A DNA stretch of 64,000 nt from Bacteroidota bacterium (GTDB taxonomy: Bacteria; Bacteroidota; Bacteroidia; Flavobacteriales; Flavobacteriaceae). Shown piece by piece: positions 35,086 through 45,451 of this stretch (its first letter is position 1; every line of letters begins with the position of its first letter). The stretch is taken from the NCBI GenBank assembly GCA_027620655.1, contig JAQCDS010000001.1, positions 310,001 to 374,000 on the forward strand, written 5' to 3'. Made by a program: the position numbers and the translations under genes. The notes below the pieces were generated by a model that saw only the letters and a list, made by a program, of their open reading frames with translations, made no database searches and was not told the DNA's origin.

Positions 35086-36094
35086 GTATAACACTATAAA
35101 AGACAAAATATTCCTTGTTCTTAAAGGATTAGCAATGGGTACGGCCAACAAAGTCCCAGGCGTTTCTGGTGGAGTCGTAGCATTTGTTGCTGGTTTTTAT
35201 GAAGAATTTATTTATTCGCTTCAAAAGTTTAACCGAAAAGGGTTTAAACTTCTTTTTTCAGGGAAATTTATTTCATTTTACAATTATGTTAATGGACGCT
35301 TCTTGAGTTTATTGTTTTTGGGAATGATTGTCAGTTATTTTAGTATTTCAAAATTACTAGATTTCCTGATTATTAAATATGAATTGTATGTTTGGAGTGT
35401 GTTTTTTGGAATGATTATCGGCTCTGTTATTTATATATTTAACGATTTTAAATCTTGGAACAGAACTACCATTTTTAGTACAATCTTAGGTGTTATTTTG
35501 GGACTGAGCATAAGCTTTCTAAATCCAGCAACCGAAAATGATCATCTTCTATTTGTGTTTTTTTGTGGCATCATCAGTATCACAGGGATGACACTTCCAG
35601 GTTTTTCTGGTTCATTTATACTCATGCTATTGGGAAATTATGTACTCCTATTGGTCGATGCCGTTAATGCTCTTTTTGATGTGTTTTTAGGATTAAGTAC
35701 TGGAGATTTTTCAGTATTATCTGACCCTTACACCAAAAAAATGCTTAAAATATTACTTGTGTTTACAATAGGTTCGGTTGTTGGTCTAGTGAGTTTATCT
35801 CATGTACTAAACTATGTTTTAAAACATTACAAAAGCACAACACTTGCACTAATAATGGGCTTCATTACAGGTTCACTTGGAGTTATCTGGCCATGGAAAA
35901 ACACAATATATAAGAAAAATTTTACGGGTGATTTTTTATTAGACTCGAGAGGTAAACAAATTATAGAAAATTACGAAAGATATATCCCAGAATTTAATAC
36001 TGAAACCATTTATGCCATTATCTTTGCTTTTCTAGGAATAGGTATTGTTTTGGGTTTAGAATGGTACGGAAATCGTCAAAAAAAACGAATATGA
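35078..36094 (+). CDS. DUF368 (PopT-type) polyprenyl-phosphate transporter, copy 2
   Basis: This second DUF368 protein (about 338 aa) has KGLAMGTANKVPGVSGGVVAF near its N-terminus and MTLPGFSGSFILMLLGNY in the second half. It differs from copy 1 at the conserved Asp of the first signature (AD-L-VPG becomes AN-K-VPG). The TTG at 35078 gives an N-terminus equal in length to copy 1 and an 8-bp overlap with it; a TTG at 35057 is the alternative. The aroE start lies in its stop codon (ATGA). Confidence 0.9.
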   Translation: MDKYNTIKDKIFLVLKGLAMGTANKVPGVSGGVVAFVAGFYEEFIYSLQKFNRKGFKLLFSGKFISFYNYVNGRFLSLLFLGMIVSYFSISKLLDFLIIKYELYVWSVFFGMIIGSVIYIFNDFKSWNRTTIFSTILGVILGLSISFLNPATENDHLLFVFFCGIISITGMTLPGFSGSFILMLLGNYVLLLVDAVNALFDVFLGLSTGDFSVLSDPYTKKMLKILLVFTIGSVVGLVSLSHVLNYVLKHYKSTTLALIMGFITGSLGVIWPWKNTIYKKNFTGDFLLDSRGKQIIENYERYIPEFNTETIYAIIFAFLGIGIVLGLEWYGNRQKKRI

Positions 36095-36819
36095 AACTAT
36101 TTGGGTTAATTGGAAAAAATATAGATTACTCTTTTTCAAGAACATATTTTTCTGAAAAATTTAAACAACACCATCTAGAGTGTGTATATCAGAACTTTGA
36201 CTTGAATTCCATTGAAGAATTCCCCCATATTTTTGATCGTAAAAATATCTGTGGACTCAATGTTACTATTCCCTACAAAGAAGCTGTTATCCCATATTTA
36301 GACGCTCTAGACCACGAGGCAGAAGCCATTGGTGCTGTAAACACCATTCATATAAAAAATAACAAGTTCATTGGCTGTAATACAGACCATTATGGATTTA
36401 AAACTAGTCTTATTCCACATTTAAACTCTACACATAAAAAAGCACTCATTTTAGGAACAGGAGGCGCTTCAAAAGCAGTAGTTTATGCATTAGAATCACT
36501 TGGATTTGAAACTAAATTTGTATCAAGATCAAAAAAAAATAAGGGGACTCTAAACTATGACGATTTAAAAACCTCTGATATTCAAGAACATACACTAATT
36601 GTCAACTGTACGCCGCTTGGAACACATCCAAACATAGAAGAATGTCCGCCAATTCCCTACAACGGAATTGAAGAAAACCATTTGCTATACGATCTAATCT
36701 ACAATCCTTGTGAAACTAAATTTTTGAGCTATGGAAAAAAAGCAAATGCAAAGACACTGAATGGACTGAAAATGTTGGAGTTACAAGCAGAAAAGTCTTG
36801 GCAAATTTGGCATTCTTAA
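36091..36819 (+). CDS. aroE: shikimate 5-dehydrogenase
   Basis: AroE reduces 3-dehydroshikimate to shikimate with NADPH. The 242-aa protein has the shikimate-binding N-terminus GLIGKNIDYSFSRTYF, the catalytic Lys in NVTIPYKEAVIPYLD and Asp in GCNTDHYGFK, a LGTGGASKAV nucleotide loop near 122-131 and NGLKMLELQA near the C-terminus. It is slightly shorter than the usual 270 aa. The ATG at 36091 overlaps the DUF368 stop by 4 bp; an earlier in-frame ATG at 36061 lies wholly inside the upstream gene. Confidence 0.95.
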   Translation: MKLFGLIGKNIDYSFSRTYFSEKFKQHHLECVYQNFDLNSIEEFPHIFDRKNICGLNVTIPYKEAVIPYLDALDHEAEAIGAVNTIHIKNNKFIGCNTDHYGFKTSLIPHLNSTHKKALILGTGGASKAVVYALESLGFETKFVSRSKKNKGTLNYDDLKTSDIQEHTLIVNCTPLGTHPNIEECPPIPYNGIEENHLLYDLIYNPCETKFLSYGKKANAKTLNGLKMLELQAEKSWQIWHS

Positions 36820-36845
36820 TTTCTAGAAATAAATTTTTGAATTTG

Positions 36846-36853
36846 TAAATTTG
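36846..36853 (+). promoter_or_regulatory. -7 promoter box of the DUF349 gene
   Basis: TAAATTTG matches TAnnTTTG. It lies 57 nt before the ATG at 36911, giving a leader of about 50 nt. Confidence 0.4.
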
Positions 36854-36910
36854 AGGGATAAGTGTATATTTATAACGTTAAGGAATAAAATAACCCAAAA
36901 CCCTTATATT

Positions 36911-38776
36911 ATGATAACGCTAGACAACCTGCAAGATGCAGACGGAACATTAGAAGAACAAAAAAATAACATTTCAGAAGATAAACCTTCTCAAGAAGAA
37001 GTGGAAAATGATGAAAAAACTCCTGAATCTACACAAGAAACAACTGAAGTTCAAGATGAAGAAAAAGACTTCAACTACGAAGATTTATCTTTAGAGTCTT
37101 TGATATCTGAATTTGAACAACTACTCAAAAACGATGATATTTATAGTATTCGCCCAAAAATTAATACTTTAAAAAAAGTTTTTAATCAGAAATTCTCCAT
37201 AATTCTTAATGAAAAAAATGAGGCCTTTTTGGCTGAAGGTGGAAACAGTATTGATTTTAGTTTCGATAGTTCACTAAAAAAGCAATTCAATGGGCTATCC
37301 AAAATCTTTCGAGAAAAAAACGAAAAATTTGAAAAGAAAAAAACAGAAAATTTACAACAAAATCTAGAATCTAGACTGCAAATAATTGAGGAAATTAAGG
37401 GCTTAATTGACATAAGTCAAAGTAGTAATGCAACCTATAATAAATTCAAGAATTTGCAGGAACAATGGAGAAGTATAGGAAAAGTACCTGTAAAAAATGC
37501 GAATGATGTATGGAACAACTATCGTCATCATGTAGAAAAATTTTATGATTTCCTACATTTGAATAGAGATCTAAGGGAACGAGACTACAAGTACAATTTA
37601 GAGAAAAAACAAAAGCTCATCAAAAGTGTAGAAGCTTTAGCTAACGAGGAAAATCTTGGACGTGCCTTTAGAGAACTTCAAGCAATTCATAAAATATGGA
37701 AAGAGGAATTAGGACCTGTTTCTAAAGAATATCGCGAAGTATTGTGGGAACAATTTAGTGCTGCAACAAAAGTTATCAATGACAAGCGACAGGAGTATAA
37801 TGCGCACATTGAACAAGAATTAATGGCGAATTTTGATAGTAAAAAAGTTATTATTGAAAAAATTAAATCTTTAACTGAAACCGAAAATAGCTCACACGGA
37901 AAATGGCAAAATATAATGAAGGAAGTAGAAGAGTTAAGAGAGAATTTCTTTAAAATTGGTAGCGTTCCAAAAAAGCTAAGAAATCAATCTTGGACAGATT
38001 TTAAAAGTGCTTTAAGAACATTTAATAAAACTAAAAACAACTTCTACAAAGACCTAAAAAAATCTCATTCAGATAACTTAAAAAAGAAAATAGAATTAGT
38101 GGAAATCGCTGTTCAAAATAAAGATAGTGAGGACTTTGAAACCACTGCTGCATTGATGAGAACGATTCAAAATCAATGGAAAAAAATTGGTCATATTTCA
38201 AAAAAAGACAGCAACAAACTGTGGAAAGAATTTAGAGGAGCATGCAACCATTTTTTTGATCGTTATCATGAGCAGAAAAATGCCGGAACTCCTGAAGAAA
38301 TTGAAAATTTAGCACAAAAGGAACAGCTTTTAAAAGAGGTAAAATCTTTTGAAATTGGAGACAATAAAGAAGATAATTTAAAAGCAATAATAGATTTTTC
38401 TAAACAATGGAATGCACTTGGTCGAGTACCAAAAAACAAGCGCCATATCGATCGTGATTTCTTTAAAATAATAAGCAAATTATTTGCAAAAACTGGAGTG
38501 AATGAAGAAGAATTAATTTCTTTGAAATACACAAATAAAATTCAGGAATTGAGCAAAGATCCTAAAGCACTTAACAACGAAATTTCTTTTGTGCGAAAAA
38601 AGATTGATGAAATTAAATCTGAAATGAATCAATTGGAAAATAATCTACAGTTTTTCTCCAATGTAGCAGATGACAATCCTATGGTAATTGATGTACAAAA
38701 GAAAATTGAAAAACATAAAGATCAATTACAGCAGTGGACTAAGAAATTGTCAAACATCAAAAAAGCAATAGACTAA
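36911..38776 (+). CDS. DUF349 repeat protein
   Basis: The 621-aa, mostly helical protein begins with a Glu-rich, disordered segment (to about residue 60) and then carries about five DUF349 repeats. Their markers are the recurring W-x2-IG-x-VP-type turns followed by a Trp-containing helix: EQWRSIGKVPVKNA, KIWKEELGPVSKEY, FFKIGSVPKKLRNQSW, NQWKKIGHISKKDSNKLW and KQWNALGRVPKNK. It ends in a coiled coil. Function is not firmly known; the helical repeat design suggests a nucleic-acid or ribosome-associated scaffold, which is inference. The ATG at 36911 follows a 57-nt leader. Confidence 0.85.
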   Translation: MITLDNLQDADGTLEEQKNNISEDKPSQEEVENDEKTPESTQETTEVQDEEKDFNYEDLSLESLISEFEQLLKNDDIYSIRPKINTLKKVFNQKFSIILNEKNEAFLAEGGNSIDFSFDSSLKKQFNGLSKIFREKNEKFEKKKTENLQQNLESRLQIIEEIKGLIDISQSSNATYNKFKNLQEQWRSIGKVPVKNANDVWNNYRHHVEKFYDFLHLNRDLRERDYKYNLEKKQKLIKSVEALANEENLGRAFRELQAIHKIWKEELGPVSKEYREVLWEQFSAATKVINDKRQEYNAHIEQELMANFDSKKVIIEKIKSLTETENSSHGKWQNIMKEVEELRENFFKIGSVPKKLRNQSWTDFKSALRTFNKTKNNFYKDLKKSHSDNLKKKIELVEIAVQNKDSEDFETTAALMRTIQNQWKKIGHISKKDSNKLWKEFRGACNHFFDRYHEQKNAGTPEEIENLAQKEQLLKEVKSFEIGDNKEDNLKAIIDFSKQWNALGRVPKNKRHIDRDFFKIISKLFAKTGVNEEELISLKYTNKIQELSKDPKALNNEISFVRKKIDEIKSEMNQLENNLQFFSNVADDNPMVIDVQKKIEKHKDQLQQWTKKLSNIKKAID

Positions 38777-38779
38777 GCG

Positions 38780-39556
38780 CTACTTTTGCCTTTTTGCTTC
38801 CTCCCAAATAACATCCATTTCAGAAAGTGACATGTCTGAAAGGGAACGCTTTTTGAGTTTGGATTGTTGCTCTAAATATTGAAATCTTTTGATGAATTTT
38901 TTATTGGTGCGTTCCAAAGCATTTTCAGGATTGATGTTCAAAAAGCGTGCATAATTGATTAACGAGAATAGAACATCACCAAATTCAGATTCAATCGCGT
39001 CTTGGTTTTTTGCTTCTACCTCTGCATTAAATTCTTGTAACTCCTCCTCTACTTTTTCAAAAACTTGTTGGGGTTCTTCCCAATCGAAACCAACACCGGC
39101 TACTTTTTCTTGAATACGTGTTGCTTTAACCAAAGCTGGTAAACTTATTGGGACACCTTGCAAAACACTTGTCTTTCCTTCTTTTAACTTTATTTTTTCC
39201 CAATTTTGTTTAACCTCTTCTTCATTATCAACTTTTACATCTCCATAAATATGGGGATGACGTTGAATTAGTTTTTCACAAATACCATTCAAAACATCTG
39301 CAATATCAAAGGCATTGGTCTCACTTCCAATTTTAGCATAAAACACAATATGGAGTATCAAATCACCTAACTCGCCTTTAATTTCATCTAAATTTTGTTC
39401 CAAGATGGCATCAGCAAGCTCATATGTTTCCTCTATAGTAAGAGGTCGAAGTGTTTCCATGGTTTGTTTTTTGTCCCATGGACATTGTGAGCGCAATTCG
39501 TCCATAATAGTGAGTAAGCGATCAAAAGCTTCTAATTGTTGTGTACGTTTTGTCAT
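38780..39556 (-). CDS. mazG: nucleoside triphosphate pyrophosphohydrolase MazG
   Basis: MazG hydrolyses nucleoside triphosphates to monophosphates and pyrophosphate, cleaning the nucleotide pool and possibly lowering (p)ppGpp. The 258-aa protein has two MazG domains. The first has CPWDKKQT at about 25-32, PLTIEETYELADAI and the metal-binding EIKGELGDLILHIVF. The second has FDWEEPQQVFEKVEEELQEF and EFGDVLFSLINYAR. It lies 3 bp behind the flavin oxidoreductase gene. The stop is 3 bp from the converging DUF349 stop. Confidence 0.95.
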   Translation of the reverse strand: MTKRTQQLEAFDRLLTIMDELRSQCPWDKKQTMETLRPLTIEETYELADAILEQNLDEIKGELGDLILHIVFYAKIGSETNAFDIADVLNGICEKLIQRHPHIYGDVKVDNEEEVKQNWEKIKLKEGKTSVLQGVPISLPALVKATRIQEKVAGVGFDWEEPQQVFEKVEEELQEFNAEVEAKNQDAIESEFGDVLFSLINYARFLNINPENALERTNKKFIKRFQYLEQQSKLKKRSLSDMSLSEMDVIWEEAKRQK

Positions 39557-39559
39557 TGA

Positions 39560-40507
39560 TTAAAGTTTTAGATTGCTCATTTCTTTATTGGTAGCATTAA
39601 ATTCAGTTATAATTTGTTCTACAATTTCTTTTACTGGTAAAATATCATCTATCAATCCTGCTATTTGTCCAATTTCCAATTCTCCTTCTTCCAAATCTCC
39701 CTCAAACATGCCTTTTTTTGCCCTGGCTCTCCCAAGCAATTTTTTTAAATCTTCCAGTGTTGGATGGCTTTGATATAATCGAACAACATCTTGATAAAAT
39801 TTATTTTTTAATAATCTTACAGGTGTTAATTCTTTTAGTGTAAGCTGCGTAGCTCCATCTTTTGCCTTGAGCACTTCGGTTTTGAAATCTTGATGTGCAG
39901 AAGACTCTTTACTAGCTACAAAACGACTTCCTATTTGTACACCTTGTGCACCTAATGTCATTGCAGACAACATTCCTCTTCCTGTTGCAATTCCTCCAGC
40001 GGCAATAACTGGAATAGAAACGGCTTTGCACACCATAGGAATAAGCGTAAAGGTTGTAGTCTCTTCTCGCCCGTTGTGACCTCCTGCTTCAAAACCTTCT
40101 GCTACAATGGCATCTACACCAGCGGTTTCTGCTTTCAAAGCAAATTTTACACTACTCACAACGTGAACAACTGTAATTCCATGATTTTTCAACCAATGTG
40201 TCCACGTTGAAGGATTACCTGCAGATGTGAATACAATTTTCACATCTTCTTCAACAATAATCTGCATTATTTCTTCAATATTTGGATAGAGCAATGGAAC
40301 ATTAACACCAAAAGGTTTATCAGTAGCCAGTGTGCATTTTTGAATATGTTTTCGAAGAACATCGGGGTACATAGACCCTGCACCTATAAGTCCTAAAATC
40401 CCTGAATTTGAAGACGCTGACGCTAATTTCCAACCACTATTCCATACCATACCGGCTTGAATAATTGGATATTGTATACCAAAAAGAATAGTAATAAAAT
40501 TTTTCAT
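39560..40507 (-). CDS. nitronate monooxygenase / FabK-like flavin oxidoreductase
   Basis: The 315-aa TIM-barrel FMN enzyme of the NMO/FabK family has the N-terminal YPIIQAGMVWNSGW block, GVNVPLLYP, VAEGFEAGGHNGR with the catalytic His, and the phosphate-binding PVIAAGGIATGRGM and GAQGVQIGSRF segments. It could be a nitronate monooxygenase or an enoyl-ACP reductase II; the GxEAGGHxG signature is shared, so the choice stays open. It is upstream of mazG and probably cotranscribed with it. Confidence 0.88.
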   Translation of the reverse strand: MKNFITILFGIQYPIIQAGMVWNSGWKLASASSNSGILGLIGAGSMYPDVLRKHIQKCTLATDKPFGVNVPLLYPNIEEIMQIIVEEDVKIVFTSAGNPSTWTHWLKNHGITVVHVVSSVKFALKAETAGVDAIVAEGFEAGGHNGREETTTFTLIPMVCKAVSIPVIAAGGIATGRGMLSAMTLGAQGVQIGSRFVASKESSAHQDFKTEVLKAKDGATQLTLKELTPVRLLKNKFYQDVVRLYQSHPTLEDLKKLLGRARAKKGMFEGDLEEGELEIGQIAGLIDDILPVKEIVEQIITEFNATNKEMSNLKL

Positions 40508-40541
40508 AATGCGTTTATTGTTTTAAAAACAATAATACAAT

Positions 40542-41732
40542 TTAAGAAATTACTCCCGAACCAACTAATTCATAATTTGAATACCACGCCACAAATTGTC
40601 CTTCTGTGATAGCAGTTTGTGGATTTTTAAATGAAACATATAAACCTTTGTTAGATTTAAAAAGCGTTGCTTCCTCTAGAGGTTGTCGATAGCGAATTCG
40701 AGCCATAACATCTAGCTCTTCATTAGGGTTTAATGATAAATCTGGACGAACCCAATGTAGATCATCGTTTGGAACAAATAATGTATTGCGTAGAAGTCCT
40801 GGATGGTTTTTACCTTCCCCTACATAAATTATATTTTCAACAACATCAGTATCTATTATGAATAATGGCTCTTTTGTACCTCCAACTGCCAATCCCTTTC
40901 GCTGACCTTTTGTAAAAAAATGAGCACCCTGATGTGTCCCTATAACCAACCCGTCCTCCTTTTTATACATGATTTTTTTGGACTCAAATTCAAGTCTTTC
41001 TTCCTTAGTATTAAAAACAGGTAGCGTTTGATTATAGGATTCAAATGTACTTGGAATAGCAACAATATCTCCCGATTTCGGTCTAAGTTGTTGTTGTAAA
41101 AAATCTGGTAAGCGTACTTTTCCAATAAAGCAAAGACCTTGAGAATCCTTTTTATCGGCTGTGACTAAATTCAGTTCTTGAGCAATATTCCTAACCTCAG
41201 GTTTTGTTAATTCGCTAATTGGAAAAAGTGTTTTAGCCAATTGTTCTTGAGAAAGTTGACATAAAAAATAGGACTGATCTTTGGTTTTATCTCTACCAGA
41301 TAATAAGCGATAAATTGGTGTGTTTGAATTGGAATTAACCTCAGCTTTTCTACAATAATGGCCTGTGGCAACAAAATCTGCGCCTAAAGAAAGTGCTATT
41401 TTAAGAAAAACATCGAATTTAATTTCTCTATTGCATAAAACATCAGGGTTTGGTGTGCGACCTTGTTCGTATTCTCGAAACATATAATCCACAATACGTT
41501 CCTTATATTCTTCGCTTAAATCAACCGTTTGAAATGGAATTTCCAATTTTTCAGCTACGAGCATAGCATCATTGCTGTCATCTAGCCATGGGCATTCATC
41601 AGAAATTGTAACGGAATCGTCATGCCAATTTTTCATGAACAATCCAATCACATTATAGCCTTGTTTTTTGAGTAAATATGCAGCTACACTAGAATCTACT
41701 CCACCAGAAAGTCCAACAACAACTGTTTTCAT
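40542..41732 (-). CDS. mnmA: tRNA-specific 2-thiouridylase MnmA
   Basis: MnmA adds sulfur to C2 of wobble uridine 34 of tRNA-Lys, -Glu and -Gln. The 396-aa protein has the PP-loop GLSGGVDSS (7-15), the catalytic Cys in [12 protein letters not shown], the [11 protein letters not shown] loop, the second Cys in QGLCFIGKV and a C-terminal beta-barrel tRNA-binding domain with [11 protein letters not shown]. It is the first gene of a leftward pair of units, with its -7 box 4 nt before the start codon. Confidence 0.96.
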   Translation of the reverse strand: MKTVVVGLSGGVDSSVAAYLLKKQGYNVIGLFMKNWHDDSVTISDECPWLDDSNDAMLVAEKLEIPFQTVDLSEEYKERIVDYMFREYEQGRTPNPDVLCNREIKFDVFLKIALSLGADFVATGHYCRKAEVNSNSNTPIYRLLSGRDKTKDQSYFLCQLSQEQLAKTLFPISELTKPEVRNIAQELNLVTADKKDSQGLCFIGKVRLPDFLQQQLRPKSGDIVAIPSTFESYNQTLPVFNTKEERLEFESKKIMYKKEDGLVIGTHQGAHFFTKGQRKGLAVGGTKEPLFIIDTDVVENIIYVGEGKNHPGLLRNTLFVPNDDLHWVRPDLSLNPNEELDVMARIRYRQPLEEATLFKSNKGLYVSFKNPQTAITEGQFVAWYSNYELVGSGVIS

Positions 41733-41736
41733 TTTA

Positions 41737-41744
41737 CAAAGTTA
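41737..41744 (-). promoter_or_regulatory. -7 promoter box next to the mnmA start
   Basis: The complement reads TAACTTTG (TAnnTTTG), 4 nt before the ATG at 41732. A leaderless mnmA transcript is predicted. Confidence 0.5.
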
Positions 41745-41772
41745 TGAAATATAAGTCAAGACGATTATTATC

Positions 41773-43650
41773 TTATCTCTTACGGCGTTCTTGGGCTGCT
41801 TTTTGCTTTTCGGCTTGCTCCATAATTTCGGCCATTTTCTTTTGAAAACGACTTTGTTTTTTGGGCTTTGCCTTACTCACATTAATTTTTGCTAATACCT
41901 TTTCCTCATCAATGATATAGTTCTTGATGACAAGCATAATTCCAATACTAATAAGGTTTGAAACAAAATAATATAAACTCAAACCAGAGGCATAATTATT
42001 GAAGAAAAACAACATCAAAAGTGGTGAAAAATAGATCATATATTTCATCATTTTGGCCATGTCTGGCATACCTTCTTGTTGGGGTTGGCTTGCCATGTTT
42101 TGACCTGTTGTCATTCGCATATAAAAGAATATTGCAATAGAGGCCAAAATTGGAAATAAACTGATATGATCGCCATAAAATGGAATATTGAATGGTAATT
42201 CTGCAATAGTATCATAAGAACTCAAATCTTCTACCCATAGGAATGGTTTTTGGCGTAGTTCAAATGCAATTGGGAAAAACATAAATAAGGAATAAAACAC
42301 TGGAATTTGCAGCAATCCAGGTAAACATCCACTTAGAGGACTTGCGCCTGCTTTGTTTTGCAATGCAAGAGTTTCTTGCTGAGCTTTCATTTTATCTTTT
42401 TTATATTTTTCTCGAATGGCGTCTAATTCAGGCTTCAATATTTTCATTTTTGCCTGAGATAAAAATTGCTTATACTGAACAAATGAAAGCAATATTTTTA
42501 CCATTATGGTCATAACTATAATCGCAATTCCATAGGATAAAAAACTACTGAGCCATGCATACAATGGACTAAATACAGATTTATTGATCCAGCCAAAAAT
42601 ACCCCAACCGAAAGGAATACTACTCTCAAGATTTTTATCATATTTTTTTAGCACTTTGTTATATGTTGGTCCAAAATATAAACTCATGTTTTGTACCAAT
42701 TCACCCGAAGAATATGTCAATGGAAATTTTGTGTTATAGCGTTTTGTAAAGACAGTATCAACAGTTTCATCCTCAACTAAATCATAAGACTTTAATTCTA
42801 CCTTACTTAGAGGAGAATCTGGCACCAAAATAGAGCTAAAAAAATGCTGTCTATAAGAAATCCAAGATACTTTGTCTAAAGTTTCGTCATCCTCGCCAGC
42901 TTGAGAAAGTTTTCCTGTTTTATCACCTTCATATTCATATGAAAGTCGAGTGTAGCGATTTTCAAAAGTAATACTTTGATCTTGTCTAAGAGCTTTTAAA
43001 TCCCATTCAAAATTTGCATTTTTATTTGAATCCAATACCCCTGAAAGCCCTTTAGAACGTATGTTAAAGCCTAACATATAGTCGTCTGGTGTAATTGTAT
43101 ACAGATATTCCAAATATTGATCTTCTGATACTTTCAATTTCATTGATAAGACCTTTTTAGCACCTTCATTTTTCAATGTGGGTTCAAAATAAAGATCTGA
43201 AGTGTTTAAAGTACGATTATCCGAAGTTGAAAAATTCAAATTGAAACGTGCTGTTTGGTCTTTAATAAGATATACAGGAACAGAGTCATAATTTACAAAG
43301 GTTTTGAGCTTAGCTTCTGAAATCCCGCCGCCCTTATTGTTTATTTTTAAAACTAAAACATCATTTTCTAGTAGGGTAAAACTGTCTTTAGCTGAAGGAA
43401 TTTCCAAAGAATATGCAAAATCACCTAGTCTAGATTTTTGCTGAGTATTTGAGGGGGGTTGAGTATTTTCAAGGGTGCTATTCTCAGATTTTTGATTGGA
43501 GGAACTAGTATCAATTTGTTCTTGCTTTGCTTGTTGTTCTGCTGCAAGTTGTTCTGGTGTGGGTTGGTTTTGCCACAACATATACAATAAAATTGCCCCA
43601 ATGAGCAAAAACCCAATGAGTGAATTTGTGTCTAATTTTTTCTCTTCCAT
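41773..43650 (-). CDS. yidC: membrane protein insertase YidC
   Basis: YidC inserts and folds inner-membrane proteins with or without SecYEG. The 625-aa protein has an N-terminal signal-anchor helix (SLIGFLLIGAILLYMLW), a Gln/Ser-rich spacer, the large periplasmic beta-supersandwich domain (about 80-355) and the conserved insertase core with YGIAIIVMTIMVKI, the PLSGCLPGLLQIPVFYSLFM hairpin helix and further helices, ending in a very basic tail typical of ribosome contact. It lies 49 bp behind pyrG and is probably read through from it. Confidence 0.97.
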   Translation of the reverse strand: MEEKKLDTNSLIGFLLIGAILLYMLWQNQPTPEQLAAEQQAKQEQIDTSSSNQKSENSTLENTQPPSNTQQKSRLGDFAYSLEIPSAKDSFTLLENDVLVLKINNKGGGISEAKLKTFVNYDSVPVYLIKDQTARFNLNFSTSDNRTLNTSDLYFEPTLKNEGAKKVLSMKLKVSEDQYLEYLYTITPDDYMLGFNIRSKGLSGVLDSNKNANFEWDLKALRQDQSITFENRYTRLSYEYEGDKTGKLSQAGEDDETLDKVSWISYRQHFFSSILVPDSPLSKVELKSYDLVEDETVDTVFTKRYNTKFPLTYSSGELVQNMSLYFGPTYNKVLKKYDKNLESSIPFGWGIFGWINKSVFSPLYAWLSSFLSYGIAIIVMTIMVKILLSFVQYKQFLSQAKMKILKPELDAIREKYKKDKMKAQQETLALQNKAGASPLSGCLPGLLQIPVFYSLFMFFPIAFELRQKPFLWVEDLSSYDTIAELPFNIPFYGDHISLFPILASIAIFFYMRMTTGQNMASQPQQEGMPDMAKMMKYMIYFSPLLMLFFFNNYASGLSLYYFVSNLISIGIMLVIKNYIIDEEKVLAKINVSKAKPKKQSRFQKKMAEIMEQAEKQKAAQERRKR

Positions 43651-43699
43651 ATTTAGAAACTTAATTGGTCAATTGTATGATCCAAATTAAATATAATTT

Positions 43700-45328
<1,629 letters not shown>

Positions 45329-45333
45329 TTAAA

Positions 45334-45421
45334 CGCAAACAAATTTACAAATAACTATTTAAATTTTAGGAATAAAATCAAGTTGTTTGTAAACAAATGC
45401 GTTTTTTTTTATTTGTTTGCG
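45334..45421 (-). promoter_or_regulatory. nested inverted repeats and -7 box upstream of pyrG
   Basis: The -7 box TAAATTTG (complement of 45340-45347) lies 20 nt before the pyrG start. It overlaps an 11-bp arm, cgcaaacaaat (45334-45344), whose inverse copy is at 45411-45421. Inside lie another aaacaaat (45391-45398) that can pair with 45411-45418, and a ttgttt-gt-aaacaa palindrome (45383-45396). These are mutually exclusive pairings. An operator, or a structure in read-through mRNA from the upstream isomerase gene, is possible. Confidence 0.45.
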
Positions 45422-45451
45422 CTATGAAAACTTTCAAAAGGAATTAAAAAT

